From CAG-177 sp003514385 (lineage in GTDB: Bacteria; Bacillota; Clostridia; Oscillospirales; Acutalibacteraceae), in the NCBI GenBank assembly GCA_051920445.1, contig JBPPLN010000001.1, forward strand, positions 62,001 to 126,000: DNA of 64,000 bases, given 5' to 3'. The notes beneath the pieces were generated by a model that was not told the DNA's origin, made no database searches, and saw only the letters and a program-made list of their open reading frames with translations. This document shows, in pieces, positions 51,490 to 61,298 of the stretch. Each line of letters opens with the position of its first letter. The stretch's first letter is position 1. The position numbers were made by a program, and so were the translations under genes.

Positions 51490-54108
51490 ATGGCAGAGCT
51501 TTCTCCGATGATGAAACAGTATTTTGAAACCAAAAAGAAATATCCCGATACGATACTGATGTTCAGACTCGGTGATTTCTATGAGATGTTCTTTGACGAT
51601 GCGGTAACTGCGTCGCGCGAACTCGAACTTGTGCTGACAGGCAGAGCCTGCGGGCAGGAGGAGCGCGCCCCGATGTGCGGAGTGCCGTTTCACAGCGCGG
51701 ACAGTTACATGGCGCGCCTTGTTGCAAAGGGTTACAAAGTCGCCATATGCGAGCAGATGGAGGATCCCGCACTCGCAAAGGGTCTTGTCAAGCGCGAAGT
51801 CGTCAGAGTTCTGACCCCCGGTACGGTCATTGAAAACAGCATGCTCAACGAGGGCAGAAACAATTTCCTCGCGAGCGTGTATTTTACCGGCGAGTCGGCG
51901 GGCGTCTGCTTTATAGATGTCTCGACGGGTTCCGTCAACCTGACCGAGCTTGCCGCTCCCGCGCTCCCCGATAAGATAATCAACGAGATAGGTAGATTTA
52001 TGCCCAGCGAGATAGTTTTCAATTCCGCATCTTCCTCTCTTACCAAGGTGTTCTCGTTCATTTCAAACAAGACCGAAGCCCTTGCACAGGAGCTCGGCGA
52101 CGATTATTTCGATCCGCAGTCAAGCGCCGAAATAATACTCAAACATTTCAAAAAAGACAGTCTCTCCGAGCTTGAACTCAATGAGACGGGCGCGGCGGTT
52201 TCGGCACTCGGAGCGGCGCTCAAATATCTTACCGAAGTTCAGCGCAACGATCTTGAAAACATATCTTCGATATCGTTCTATTCGGAACTCAATTTCATGC
52301 GCCTCGATGTTGCGGCACTGCGCAATCTCGAAATAGTCGAGACTCTCAGAAACCGCGAAAAACGCGGCTCTCTGCTCTGGGTGCTCGATAAAACCCGCAC
52401 GCCGATGGGCAAGCGAATGATTCGCGCGTGGCTCGAACGCCCGCTGCTCAGCATGGCGCGCATAACAAAGCGCCATAACGCCGTGGCGGAGCTTGTCTCT
52501 CAGCCTATGGCGAGGCAGGAGCTCAGCGAAAGTATGTCGGGCATACATGACCTCGAGCGCCTTATAACAAGAATATCGTTCGGTACCGCCGGCGCAAAAG
52601 ACCTGCGTGCGCTTGCGCTCGCGGCATCTTGTCTGCCGGAGCTCAAAGAAAAAGTCTCGGCGCTCTCGTCCTCTCTGATGCAGGAGTGTGCCGAAAATAT
52701 GGACACGCTTTCCGATATCTATGAGCTGATAGATGCCGCGATAGTTGAAGAGCCGCCGTTTTCCGTTCGCGAGGGCGGCATGATAAAGGACGGCTTCCAT
52801 CCGGAGCTTGATTCCCTGCGCGATATAGTTTTAAACGGCAAAGATTATATCGCCGCCATTCAGCAGCAGGAGCAGGAAAAGACCGGAATAGCGAAACTTA
52901 AAATAGGATATAACAGGGTATTCGGCTACTACATAGAAGTGCCCAACGCTTACAAAGAGCTTGTACCCGATGAATATATAAGAAAACAGACTCTTGCAAA
53001 TTGCGAGAGATTCATTACTCAGGAGCTAAAAGACCTCGAGGCAAAAGTTCTCGGAGCACAGGACAGAATAGTCAAGCTCGAATACGAGATTTTCGACGAT
53101 ATCAGAAAACGCACCGGCGCAGAGCTTGCCAGAGTTCAGCGTACCGCTGCGGCAGTGGCACAGCTCGATGTCCTCTGTTCATTTGCTCAGGCTGCGCTCG
53201 AAAATAACTATGTCTGCCCTCAGATGTCCGCAGAGCCGGTTATAAAGATAAACGAAGGACGCCATCCCGTTGTTGAAAAAATGCTCAACGGCGAACCGTT
53301 CGTTCCGAATGATACCGTTCTCGACTGTGCTGACGACCGTTGTGCGATAATAACCGGTCCCAATATGGCAGGTAAGTCCACATATATGCGTCAGGTCGCA
53401 CTCGTCTGCGTCATGGCGCAGGCAGGAAGCTTTGTTCCCGCCGCGAGCGCGGAGCTCGGAATAGTTGACAGCGTGTTTACTCGAATCGGCGCATCCGACG
53501 ACCTTTCAGCTGGACAGTCGACGTTTATGGTCGAGATGAGCGAGGTTGCATCGATACTCAATAACGCAACTTCGAGAAGCCTTATAATTTTTGATGAGAT
53601 AGGAAGAGGTACTTCCACTTTCGACGGCATGAGTATTGCGCGAGCCGTGCTCGAATATGCCGCGGACAAAAAGCGCATCGGCGCAAAGACTCTTTTTGCC
53701 ACTCATTATCACGAGCTGACCGAGCTCGAGGGGCAGATAGACGGCGTCAAGAATTACAATATAGCCGTCAAAAAGCGCGGCGATGACATAACCTTCCTGC
53801 GCCGTATAGTGCGCGGCGGAGCGGACGGAAGCTACGGAATCGAGGTTGCGAAGCTCGCCGGAGTTCCGAAGCCGGTCGTTGAGAGGGCGAAAAAAGTTCT
53901 CAAAGAACTCGAAGAGAGCGGACTCGTGCTCGTTCGCGACCGTGAACCGAGCACAGCTGTTGAACCCGACGCCGGGCAGATTTCGTTCGGTCAAAACAGT
54001 TCAAATGAGATAGTCGAAAAACTTAAAGTACTCGATGTCAACACGCTGACGCCGATAGAGGCAATGGGTGTGCTCTATGAGCTGACAAAGAGCGCAAAAG
54101 AAATATAA
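51490..54108 (+). CDS. mutS: DNA mismatch repair protein MutS
   Basis: 872 residues. The mismatch-binding motif is MFRLGDFYEMF (Phe-x-Glu), the ATPase has GPNMAGKST (Walker A) and DEIGRGTST (Walker B), and the C-terminal segment with NTLTPIEAMGVLYEL is present. MutS detects mismatches and recruits MutL, encoded 12 bases downstream. Confidence 0.97.
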   Translation: MAELSPMMKQYFETKKKYPDTILMFRLGDFYEMFFDDAVTASRELELVLTGRACGQEERAPMCGVPFHSADSYMARLVAKGYKVAICEQMEDPALAKGLVKREVVRVLTPGTVIENSMLNEGRNNFLASVYFTGESAGVCFIDVSTGSVNLTELAAPALPDKIINEIGRFMPSEIVFNSASSSLTKVFSFISNKTEALAQELGDDYFDPQSSAEIILKHFKKDSLSELELNETGAAVSALGAALKYLTEVQRNDLENISSISFYSELNFMRLDVAALRNLEIVETLRNREKRGSLLWVLDKTRTPMGKRMIRAWLERPLLSMARITKRHNAVAELVSQPMARQELSESMSGIHDLERLITRISFGTAGAKDLRALALAASCLPELKEKVSALSSSLMQECAENMDTLSDIYELIDAAIVEEPPFSVREGGMIKDGFHPELDSLRDIVLNGKDYIAAIQQQEQEKTGIAKLKIGYNRVFGYYIEVPNAYKELVPDEYIRKQTLANCERFITQELKDLEAKVLGAQDRIVKLEYEIFDDIRKRTGAELARVQRTAAAVAQLDVLCSFAQAALENNYVCPQMSAEPVIKINEGRHPVVEKMLNGEPFVPNDTVLDCADDRCAIITGPNMAGKSTYMRQVALVCVMAQAGSFVPAASAELGIVDSVFTRIGASDDLSAGQSTFMVEMSEVASILNNATSRSLIIFDEIGRGTSTFDGMSIARAVLEYAADKKRIGAKTLFATHYHELTELEGQIDGVKNYNIAVKKRGDDITFLRRIVRGGADGSYGIEVAKLAGVPKPVVERAKKVLKELEESGLVLVRDREPSTAVEPDAGQISFGQNSSNEIVEKLKVLDVNTLTPIEAMGVLYELTKSAKEI

Positions 54109-54120
54109 CAGGAGGAAACC

Positions 54121-56118
54121 ATGCCGAAGATAAAAGTCCTGCCAAAAGAAATAGCGGAGCTTATTGCCGCGGGCGAAGTTGTCGAAAGACCCGCGTCCGT
54201 TATAAAAGAGCTTATGGAGAACGCAATAGATGCGGGCTCTTCTTCGGTCACGGTTGAAATAAAAAACGGCGGAATAACTTATATCCGCGTAACTGACAAT
54301 GGGTGTGGAATAAGTCGTGATGATATACACACCGCGTTTATCAGCCACGCCACAAGCAAGATAAGCACGCGCGACGATCTCTATGCCATAGGTACTCTCG
54401 GATTTAGAGGCGAAGCGCTCGCGTCTATAGCCGCGGTTTCAAATGTCGAAGTGCTCACAAGAACGCCCGAAGAGGAGACCGGGACGCGCTATTGCATCAG
54501 TGCGGGCGAAGAGACGCTTGTCGATGATGCAGGATGCCCGCTCGGTACGACAATAGTTGTCCGAGATCTTTTCTTCAACACTCCCGCGAGAATGAAGTTC
54601 CTCAAAAAAGATGTGTCCGAGGCTAACGCGGTCGCAAGCATAGTTGATAAAATCGCGCTCTCAAACCCGGATGTTTCAATAAGATTCATCAGAGAGGGCA
54701 AGAATACACTGTTCACCTCCGGCAGCGGAGATCTCAAAACCACGGCATATGAGATATTCGGCAAGGACTTTGCCGACGGACTCATTGAGGCTGATTACAG
54801 CTTTGAATCGGTGCAGATAAGCGGACTCATCTCAAAGCCGACAAAATCGCGTCCGAACCGCAATATGCAATTTTTCTTCGTCAACGGCAGACTTGTGAAG
54901 TCGGGTACGGCTTCTGCGGCGCTGAGCGAAGCATATAAAAATTCTATAATGGTCGGCAAGTTCCCGTATTGCGTGCTAAATATAACTACAGCTCCCGGGC
55001 TTGTCGATGTAAATGTCCATCCCGCAAAGACGGAAGTCCGCTTTGCAAACGAGCGAACGGTTTTCAGCGCGGTATATTATGCCGCAAAAAATGCACTTGA
55101 GCGCAGAGATGAAGCGCCGAAAGTATCTATTCCGAGGACACCGCAGGCGGAGCTCTTCGAGCCTGCACGTCCAAAGACTGAGCAGATGAGACTGCCGGAA
55201 AAGCAGCCTGATTTCTGGAATCGTATGTCATCTTCCGAATACCGTTCGGCGCAGCAGCCGGAAAAGCCGAGATACAGCTATCCGCAGCAGTCTGCACCTG
55301 CGCCGCGCGAGAATATTGTGTCTGTTGCAAGTCCCGATAAAAAGCCTGAAACGGCAGATACAGAGCCGTCGACCATTCAGCATTTTCTCGATGCGCAGAG
55401 GGCGAAAAAAGAGGAGACGGCTGTTATTGAGCCTGAAGTGCGCACTGAACCTGAACCGATAGCTGAACCTGCTGCGGTTTCCGAAGAAAAAGAAGAAAGT
55501 CAGACCGTTGATACAACGGTAGAGAATAAAATTGAAGATAGACCGGAAGAGCCTCCCGTAATCGTTATCGGCGAGGCGTTCAGAACATATATAATCGTCC
55601 AGCAGGGGGAGAGCATCTTTCTTGTCGACAAGCACGCAGCGCATGAGAGAATGCTGTTCAACAAACTTGTCAAAAACGATACCAAGCGTTCCACTCAGAT
55701 GCTTTTAACCCCGATAACCGTAACGCTCAGCAAAGAGGAATATTCCGCTGTGCTCGATAATCTCGATATGCTTATGCAGGCGGGATTTGCGGTTGAAGAT
55801 TTCGGATATTCTGTTGTTATAGTCCGCGAATGCCCGATGGAGATATCCGCTGATGAAGTTCCCGATGTTGTCGCAGAGCTTGCCGGATATCTTGTTGAAA
55901 ACAGGCAGAAGCTCATATCCGAAAAGAAAGAGTGGCTGTTCAGCCTCATGGCGTGCAAGGCGGCGATAAAAGGCGGAATGTACACTACCGAATACGAACG
56001 CGAGCTGTTTATAAAGCGCCTGTTCGCGAGCCCCGAGATAAGATACTGTCCGCACGGCAGACCCGTTATGATTGAGATAACCAGGCGTGAATTGGAGAAA
56101 AATTTTGGACGAGCGTAA
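54121..56118 (+). CDS. mutL: DNA mismatch repair protein MutL (endonuclease type)
   Basis: 665 residues. The GHKL ATPase has ELMENAIDAG, DNGCGI and GFRGEALASI. A variable linker of about 120 residues rich in Pro and Glu (about 340-475) leads to the C-terminal domain with DKHAAHERM, ACKAAIKGG and CPHGRP, the metal-binding endonuclease motifs. The first motif deviates from DQHAxxExxxxE by Lys for Gln and Asn for the last Glu, while the key Asp, His and first Glu remain. AGGAGG precedes the ATG. Confidence 0.96.
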   Translation: MPKIKVLPKEIAELIAAGEVVERPASVIKELMENAIDAGSSSVTVEIKNGGITYIRVTDNGCGISRDDIHTAFISHATSKISTRDDLYAIGTLGFRGEALASIAAVSNVEVLTRTPEEETGTRYCISAGEETLVDDAGCPLGTTIVVRDLFFNTPARMKFLKKDVSEANAVASIVDKIALSNPDVSIRFIREGKNTLFTSGSGDLKTTAYEIFGKDFADGLIEADYSFESVQISGLISKPTKSRPNRNMQFFFVNGRLVKSGTASAALSEAYKNSIMVGKFPYCVLNITTAPGLVDVNVHPAKTEVRFANERTVFSAVYYAAKNALERRDEAPKVSIPRTPQAELFEPARPKTEQMRLPEKQPDFWNRMSSSEYRSAQQPEKPRYSYPQQSAPAPRENIVSVASPDKKPETADTEPSTIQHFLDAQRAKKEETAVIEPEVRTEPEPIAEPAAVSEEKEESQTVDTTVENKIEDRPEEPPVIVIGEAFRTYIIVQQGESIFLVDKHAAHERMLFNKLVKNDTKRSTQMLLTPITVTLSKEEYSAVLDNLDMLMQAGFAVEDFGYSVVIVRECPMEISADEVPDVVAELAGYLVENRQKLISEKKEWLFSLMACKAAIKGGMYTTEYERELFIKRLFASPEIRYCPHGRPVMIEITRRELEKNFGRA

Positions 56119-57052
56119 GAAAATAAAAATAGCCGCTGTCGTCGGTCCTACAGCCTCGGGCAAAACGAAGCTAGCAGTGGATATCTGCCGCGCGCTCAAC
56201 GGCGAGGCGGTCTCCTGCGATTCGATGCAGATATATAAATATATGGATATCGCCACAGCCAAACCGACGGTTCAGGAAATGTGCGGGATACCGCACCATC
56301 TGCTCGATTTTCTTGAGCCCGGCGAAAAATACAGCGTCGCCGCTTACTGTGCGGAAGCAGGAAAGTGCATAGACGATATATCCGGCAAGGGTAAGCTCCC
56401 CGTGCTCGTCGGCGGAACAGGACTCTACTATTCTTCACTCGTCGACAATATTTCATTTGCCGACGAGGACGACGATGCTTCAATACGCAGTGAGCTTGAA
56501 CGCCGCGCGGAGAGCGAAGGCATTGAAACGCTCCACAAGGAACTCTCGGCTATCGACCCTGAAACCGCCGCGCAGCTCCATCTCAACAATCGCGGACGGA
56601 TTATAAGAGCGCTCGAGGTCTATTATAAGACCGGAGTCACAATGAGTGAACAGCAGCGCAGGTCAAGGCTTGTTGAGCCTAAATATGACTGCACAGCGGT
56701 GTGTCTCGATGTGCGCGACAGACAGTTTTTATATGACAGGATCGACCACAGGGTCGATATAATGATTGAAAACGGTCTTATCGAAGAGGCGAGGCGTTTT
56801 CTCTCCGGCGAACTCGGCAAAACATCAGGGCAAGCTATAGGCTATAAAGAATTGCAGCCCTATTTCAACGGGGAAATATCGCTTGATGATGCAATAGATA
56901 ATCTCAAACGCTCCACGCGCCGTTACGCCAAACGCCAGCTGACATGGTTCAGGCGCGACGAGAGAATAACACATCTGTATATAGACGAAATGTCATACGA
57001 CGAACTGCTAAAGACGGCAGTCGGGATAATAGAAAGGGGGATCGCAGAATGA
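56105..57052 (+). CDS. miaA: tRNA dimethylallyltransferase
   Basis: 315 residues from a TTG at 56105 with GGAG 8 bases upstream, overlapping mutL by 14 bases. The P-loop is GPTASGKT, followed by SCDSMQIYKYMDIATAKP and VGGTGLYYSSLV. It adds the isopentenyl group to A37 of tRNAs reading UNN codons, the substrate for MiaB. Confidence 0.96.
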   Translation: MDERKKIKIAAVVGPTASGKTKLAVDICRALNGEAVSCDSMQIYKYMDIATAKPTVQEMCGIPHHLLDFLEPGEKYSVAAYCAEAGKCIDDISGKGKLPVLVGGTGLYYSSLVDNISFADEDDDASIRSELERRAESEGIETLHKELSAIDPETAAQLHLNNRGRIIRALEVYYKTGVTMSEQQRRSRLVEPKYDCTAVCLDVRDRQFLYDRIDHRVDIMIENGLIEEARRFLSGELGKTSGQAIGYKELQPYFNGEISLDDAIDNLKRSTRRYAKRQLTWFRRDERITHLYIDEMSYDELLKTAVGIIERGIAE

Positions 57053-58302
57053 AGAAAGTTAAAGTGAGCAAAAAAGGTGTAAGAAAAATAGTCGCTGCCG
57101 TTGCTGCGCTTCTGGCTGTGGTAGTGTTATGCTATGAGATAGGCAACTTCAACTCTTCAAATGTGAAAACCCAGCCCGCCGCTGCTACAACATATCGCAA
57201 CAGCATAACGGTAAAGATGTTCGCCGTGCGCGATGAATCGCTTATAAACGGCTCTTCTTCGCTGACCTATGTTCCTCTTTTGCAGGACGGCGAGCGCGTT
57301 GCAGGAGGACAGGCTATTGCGGCGCAGTTCGGCAAAGCCGATTCTGCCTCGGCATATGTCGACCTCGAAAATCTCAAAAACGAGCTTGAGAGGTATGAAA
57401 ACTTAAACAGCCAGCAGAATCTTACAGAGCTTGACATATCAAAGATAAATCTTCAGGCAGATTCATATTTTTATGAAATGCTCGACGATGTGCGGTCGGA
57501 CAAAATCTCGGCACTTGAAGGCAGTGCGGAAAAATTCAGCGACAAGATGACCGCAAAGCAGATACTTATAAACGGCAATATAGATTTTTCGGAGAAAATA
57601 GCATCTCTTAAGTCTGAAATAGCTTCTCTGACGGCGAAAGTCGGAACTGTCGATTACCTCAAGGCTGACGATACCGGCTATTATGTCTCGTCCGCCGACG
57701 GATATGAGAATACGCTGAGCTTTTCGGATGTTAAAAATCTCAGCAGCGATAAAATAAAGGCGGCACTGTCCGCTTCTCCTGCCGCGGTGTCTGCTAATAT
57801 AAAGGGCAAGCTTATCCGCGGATATACATGGTACTTTGTCGGTATAGTCAACAAGTCCGACGCCACAAAGCTCAATGACGGAGACAGCGTAACACTCAGG
57901 TGCGACAATATGTCGCGCGACGGCATAAATGCCACGGTTTATTACAGAGGCCCGATAAACACAGATGAGACTGTCCTGATTCTTTCATCAAAGATAATGG
58001 ATTCAGACATAGCTCGGCTCAGAACAGAAGATGTCGAAATAGTGATAAACGAGACCGACGGAATAAGAATAAACAAGTCCGCGGTCAGAGTTGTCAACGG
58101 CGTTCAGGGCGTGTATGTACTTACCGGCAATATCGTCCGCTTCAAGAAACTTGACATAATATATACAGGCGATGACTATGTAGTCTCAAAGATGATAAAA
58201 GAGGATACATACGATGAAAATAAAGTGCCGTATCTGAAAATTTACGATGCGGTAATATTGGAAGGAAAGGATCTTAAAGATGGAAAACTTATCAGTTACT
58301 GA
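57049..58302 (+). CDS. HlyD-like membrane protein, function unknown
   Basis: 417 residues from the ATG at 57049, which overlaps the miaA stop (ATGA). One N-terminal membrane helix (about 13-30) leads to an extracellular part: a biotinyl-lipoyl-like half (YVPLLQDGERVAGGQAIAAQF), a helical hairpin (about 100-200), then beta-rich regions (LNDGDSVTLRCDNMSRDG, GVYVLTGNIVRFKKLDIIYTGDD). This is the layout of membrane-fusion (HlyD) adaptors, but no transporter is encoded nearby. It lies beside yggS-sepF-divIVA, suggesting a link to division or envelope. Confidence 0.8.
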   Translation: MKKVKVSKKGVRKIVAAVAALLAVVVLCYEIGNFNSSNVKTQPAAATTYRNSITVKMFAVRDESLINGSSSLTYVPLLQDGERVAGGQAIAAQFGKADSASAYVDLENLKNELERYENLNSQQNLTELDISKINLQADSYFYEMLDDVRSDKISALEGSAEKFSDKMTAKQILINGNIDFSEKIASLKSEIASLTAKVGTVDYLKADDTGYYVSSADGYENTLSFSDVKNLSSDKIKAALSASPAAVSANIKGKLIRGYTWYFVGIVNKSDATKLNDGDSVTLRCDNMSRDGINATVYYRGPINTDETVLILSSKIMDSDIARLRTEDVEIVINETDGIRINKSAVRVVNGVQGVYVLTGNIVRFKKLDIIYTGDDYVVSKMIKEDTYDENKVPYLKIYDAVILEGKDLKDGKLISY

Positions 58303-59005
58303 TGCTCGTCTGCAGCTCCTTGAAGACAACCTGAAAAAGGTTCGCGACGAGATAGCCGAAACCGCGTTGAAGAGCGGCAGAGACCCGCGGGAAGTGAAGC
58401 TCATGGCGGTGACAAAGACTGTTTCTGTTGAGCTTATAAATCATGCTATTGCCTGTGGAGTCGATCTCATCGGCGAAAACAAGGTTCAGGAAGTCCTGCT
58501 CAAGCGCCCTGAACTTAATCTTGAGCACTGCAAGCTCCATCTCATCGGTCATCTTCAGAGCAATAAGATAAAAAAGATAGTCGGTCAGGTCGACATGATA
58601 CAGAGCGTCGATTCGTTCGAGACCGCGCAGCAGATAAGCCGCCGCTCCGGAGCGCAGGGGATAACGACCGACATACTGCTTGAAGTCAATATCGGCGAGG
58701 ACGAAAACAAATTCGGATATTCCGCGGACGAAGTTGCAGACCAGCTCGGAAAAATAGCTGAGCTTCAGTTTGTCAAAGTCAAAGGGATGATGACAGTGGC
58801 ACCGAATTTTAAAGATTCTGCGAAAAATCAGTGCGTTTTTGATAATATGCACAAACTGTTTATTGACATCGGCGCCAAAAAAATGGATAATATAGATATG
58901 GACATTCTGTCTATGGGTATGTCCGGTGATTTCAAAGAGGCAATAGCGGCGGGCTCAACGCTTGTGCGTATAGGCTCGGCGATATTCGGAGACAGGCAAT
59001 ATTGA
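58280..59005 (+). CDS. PLP-homeostasis protein YggS/YlmE
   Basis: 241 residues. The single TIM barrel of the YggS family has the PLP Lys in LMAVTKTVS and the helix-loop HLIGHLQSNKIKKIVG; DILSMGMSGDFKEAI and TLVRIGSAIFG bind the phosphate. It has no known catalytic activity but buffers pyridoxal phosphate. It overlaps the HlyD-like gene by 23 bases, and sepF follows in the order seen in Bacillus (ylmE-sepF). Confidence 0.94.
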   Translation: MENLSVTDARLQLLEDNLKKVRDEIAETALKSGRDPREVKLMAVTKTVSVELINHAIACGVDLIGENKVQEVLLKRPELNLEHCKLHLIGHLQSNKIKKIVGQVDMIQSVDSFETAQQISRRSGAQGITTDILLEVNIGEDENKFGYSADEVADQLGKIAELQFVKVKGMMTVAPNFKDSAKNQCVFDNMHKLFIDIGAKKMDNIDMDILSMGMSGDFKEAIAAGSTLVRIGSAIFGDRQY

Positions 59006-59034
59006 TTTCTTTATAAATACGGGAGGAAAATATC

Positions 59035-59526
59035 ATGGGAATCTTTGACAAGGTAAAAAACTTCATTGACAATTCTGACGAGGACACTATCGACGAGGAT
59101 ATCGAAAACGTTTACGATGACTCGGCGGATGACACTTATTCGTCCGACAGCACAGAGTCCTCTAAGTCGTTCAGCGATTTCAGCACTTCTTCGAGACCGT
59201 CGTCGATTTCTTCGACCCCCAATATAGTTGATCTGCGCTCTTCGAGCCGCACTCCTGTTGTGCTCAAGAAGCTTGACAGATATCTTGATGTTCAGAGCGT
59301 TGCAGATGTACTCAACGAGAAGAGAATAGTTATTCTTAATCTTGAGACCTGCCCCGCAGACGATTCAAGACGCATTATCGATTTCCTTTCCGGCGTTGCA
59401 TATGCAAATTCCGGAGATATCAAGAAAGTTGCCGGCAAAGCTTATATCATCACCCCCGACAGCGTTCCGCTTTCAGGTGATGTACTCGAGGACATCGAGA
59501 ACATGAGCGAAGGTTATTTCGATTGA
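59035..59526 (+). CDS. sepF: Cell division protein SepF
   Basis: 163 residues. The N-terminal amphipathic helix MGIFDKVKNFI binds membrane, an acidic and Ser-rich linker follows (about 17-75), and the C-terminal domain (RYLDVQSVADVLNEKRIVILNLE...FLSGVAYANSGDIKKV) polymerises and binds FtsZ. GGGAGG precedes the ATG. Confidence 0.95.
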   Translation: MGIFDKVKNFIDNSDEDTIDEDIENVYDDSADDTYSSDSTESSKSFSDFSTSSRPSSISSTPNIVDLRSSSRTPVVLKKLDRYLDVQSVADVLNEKRIVILNLETCPADDSRRIIDFLSGVAYANSGDIKKVAGKAYIITPDSVPLSGDVLEDIENMSEGYFD

Positions 59527-59556
59527 TATTTATTTCCCATTTAAGAGGTGTAGATA

Positions 59557-60765
59557 ATGCTTAAACCCGAACAGATCAGATCGCATCGTTTTATTTCAGC
59601 GGGTCGCGGGACTTATGAAGCCGGCGATGTTGATTCTTTTTTGAGCGAAGTCGCCGTGTCCTATGAGCAGGTGTTCAGAGAGAACGGGGACCTTGTGAAA
59701 AAAATAAGCCTTCTTGCCGAGAGAGTTTCGCAGTATAAGAAGGACGAAGATAATATCAGACGTGCCCTGCTTACCGCCGAGCGTATGGCAGACAAGATTC
59801 AGCGTGAATCTCAGCAGAGCGCACAGGAACAGCTTGATTCTGCGGAGAAGAAAGCACAGGAGCTGATTGCATCAGCGCAGAACAGAGCCGATGTTCTTGA
59901 GACCGCTGCATCTGTAAAAGCTTCTCAGCTTACAGAGGAATCGAATCGCAATGCCACCGAGCGCATAACTTCGGCAGAGCGTACCGCTTCTGCTATGATA
60001 AGCAATGCCGAGGCAAAAGCTAACGAGATAATTGAAAACGCCAAGAAGAATGCCCAGCTTGAGCTTGACAGGATAAATTCAGATATTCGTGTGAATTCAG
60101 TTACGCTCGAGAAGCTTGAAGGCGAAGTTTCCGCATTCCGCAATTTTATCCTTGACGCCTATCAAAAGCATATCGATCTTATTTCTTCTCTTCCTCAGAA
60201 GCAGGAGATGCCGACAGTTCCGGCGATAAATACCGATGAGTATGTCTCTGAAATCTCGGTTCCCGTTGAAGATGATACAGATGCAGATAATGATGTTGTC
60301 ATTGAGGAGCCCGAGGAACCAGAAAAAGCCGAAAAAGATGAAGCTCCGGCAGAGAATGTTGAATCGGATGAAAAAGATCAAAAACCGGAAGAGCTGATTG
60401 CTGCATTTGCCAATGAATCCGAATTCAGCGAAGAAACGGCGGCTCCCGACGAGATAGTGGCAAACGATATACTTATGCAGTCTTTCGGAGCTGAAGATAC
60501 ATATGATCCCATGGCCGCGACGGAATCCGATTCATCAGATTCCGATGAATCGGATGATGACGCTTCTGCAAATGGTTTTGTGATAAACGTCAGCGACATC
60601 AAGCATCATATTACTCCCGATGAATTTGAGGACGCTGATACGGATGATGATTTTGATACACCTGCAAATGTTGACGATTTTTTAAATGACGACGATGACG
60701 AAGATGACGATGAAAGCGACGGCCATTCTCGTCACTCACGTTTCAGAGGCTTTTTCAAAAAATAA
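59557..60765 (+). CDS. divIVA: DivIVA-family cell-pole protein
   Basis: 402 residues. The N-terminal membrane-curvature domain has the signature IRSHRFISAGRGTYEAGDVDSF-like stretch (8-29), followed by a long coiled coil (about 30-210) and an unusually long acidic tail (about 225-395) of Glu, Asp and Ser, ending in basic RHSRFRGFFKK. It marks division sites and poles. ylmG and ylmH, usual between sepF and divIVA in Bacillus, are missing. AAGAGGTG precedes the start. Confidence 0.93.
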   Translation: MLKPEQIRSHRFISAGRGTYEAGDVDSFLSEVAVSYEQVFRENGDLVKKISLLAERVSQYKKDEDNIRRALLTAERMADKIQRESQQSAQEQLDSAEKKAQELIASAQNRADVLETAASVKASQLTEESNRNATERITSAERTASAMISNAEAKANEIIENAKKNAQLELDRINSDIRVNSVTLEKLEGEVSAFRNFILDAYQKHIDLISSLPQKQEMPTVPAINTDEYVSEISVPVEDDTDADNDVVIEEPEEPEKAEKDEAPAENVESDEKDQKPEELIAAFANESEFSEETAAPDEIVANDILMQSFGAEDTYDPMAATESDSSDSDESDDDASANGFVINVSDIKHHITPDEFEDADTDDDFDTPANVDDFLNDDDDEDDDESDGHSRHSRFRGFFKK

Positions 60766-60779
60766 ATTTTGAGGTTTTT

Positions 60780-61298
60780 ATGATTCAAGCAATAACTCTT
60801 TTGGTGATTGCTGCGCTTGTGGCAATCGACCAGGTCATAAAAATTGCTGTTGTCAATCGCTTTGCGGCAGGCGGCAGCATGGATATTCTCTTCGGTCTTA
60901 TCCGTATACGCTATGTCGAAAATACCGGCGCGGCGTTCAGCTCGATGCAGAACCAAACGGTTTTTCTGACGATTTTTACGGCTGTTGTTATAGTCATGTT
61001 CATTTTCCTGCTCATGACTAAAAAGATAAAGCCCGGCTTTATTTACTGGTGCGTTGCCGTTGTGATAGCCGGCGGAGCAGGCAACTTCGTTGACCGCGTA
61101 GCAAGAGGCTTTGTTGTCGATTATATCGAGCCTACCTTTGTCAATTTTGCGGTTTTCAACTTTGCCGATTGCTGTGTTACTGTCGGAGCTGCGTTGCTCA
61201 TAATCAAGACGGTATATGACTTGATAAAGGAAAATAAGAAATATCTGTCTGATGACGACAAGAAAGCCGAAAACGGCGGAGATGAAAAAAATGTCTGA
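60780..61298 (+). CDS. lspA: Lipoprotein signal peptidase
   Basis: 172 residues with four membrane helices. The catalytic Asp residues lie in NFVDRVARGFVVDY and FNFADCCV. It cleaves the signal peptide of prolipoproteins such as the one at 14138. The C-terminus overlaps the next gene by 8 bases, a common lspA-rluD pairing. Confidence 0.95.
   Translation: MIQAITLLVIAALVAIDQVIKIAVVNRFAAGGSMDILFGLIRIRYVENTGAAFSSMQNQTVFLTIFTAVVIVMFIFLLMTKKIKPGFIYWCVAVVIAGGAGNFVDRVARGFVVDYIEPTFVNFAVFNFADCCVTVGAALLIIKTVYDLIKENKKYLSDDDKKAENGGDEKNV

Noticed and set aside
60527..60553. Perfect 10-base inverted repeat inside divIVA
   Set aside because: It lies in the Ser/Asp codon repeats of the acidic tail and has no T-run; it is explained by low-complexity coding.
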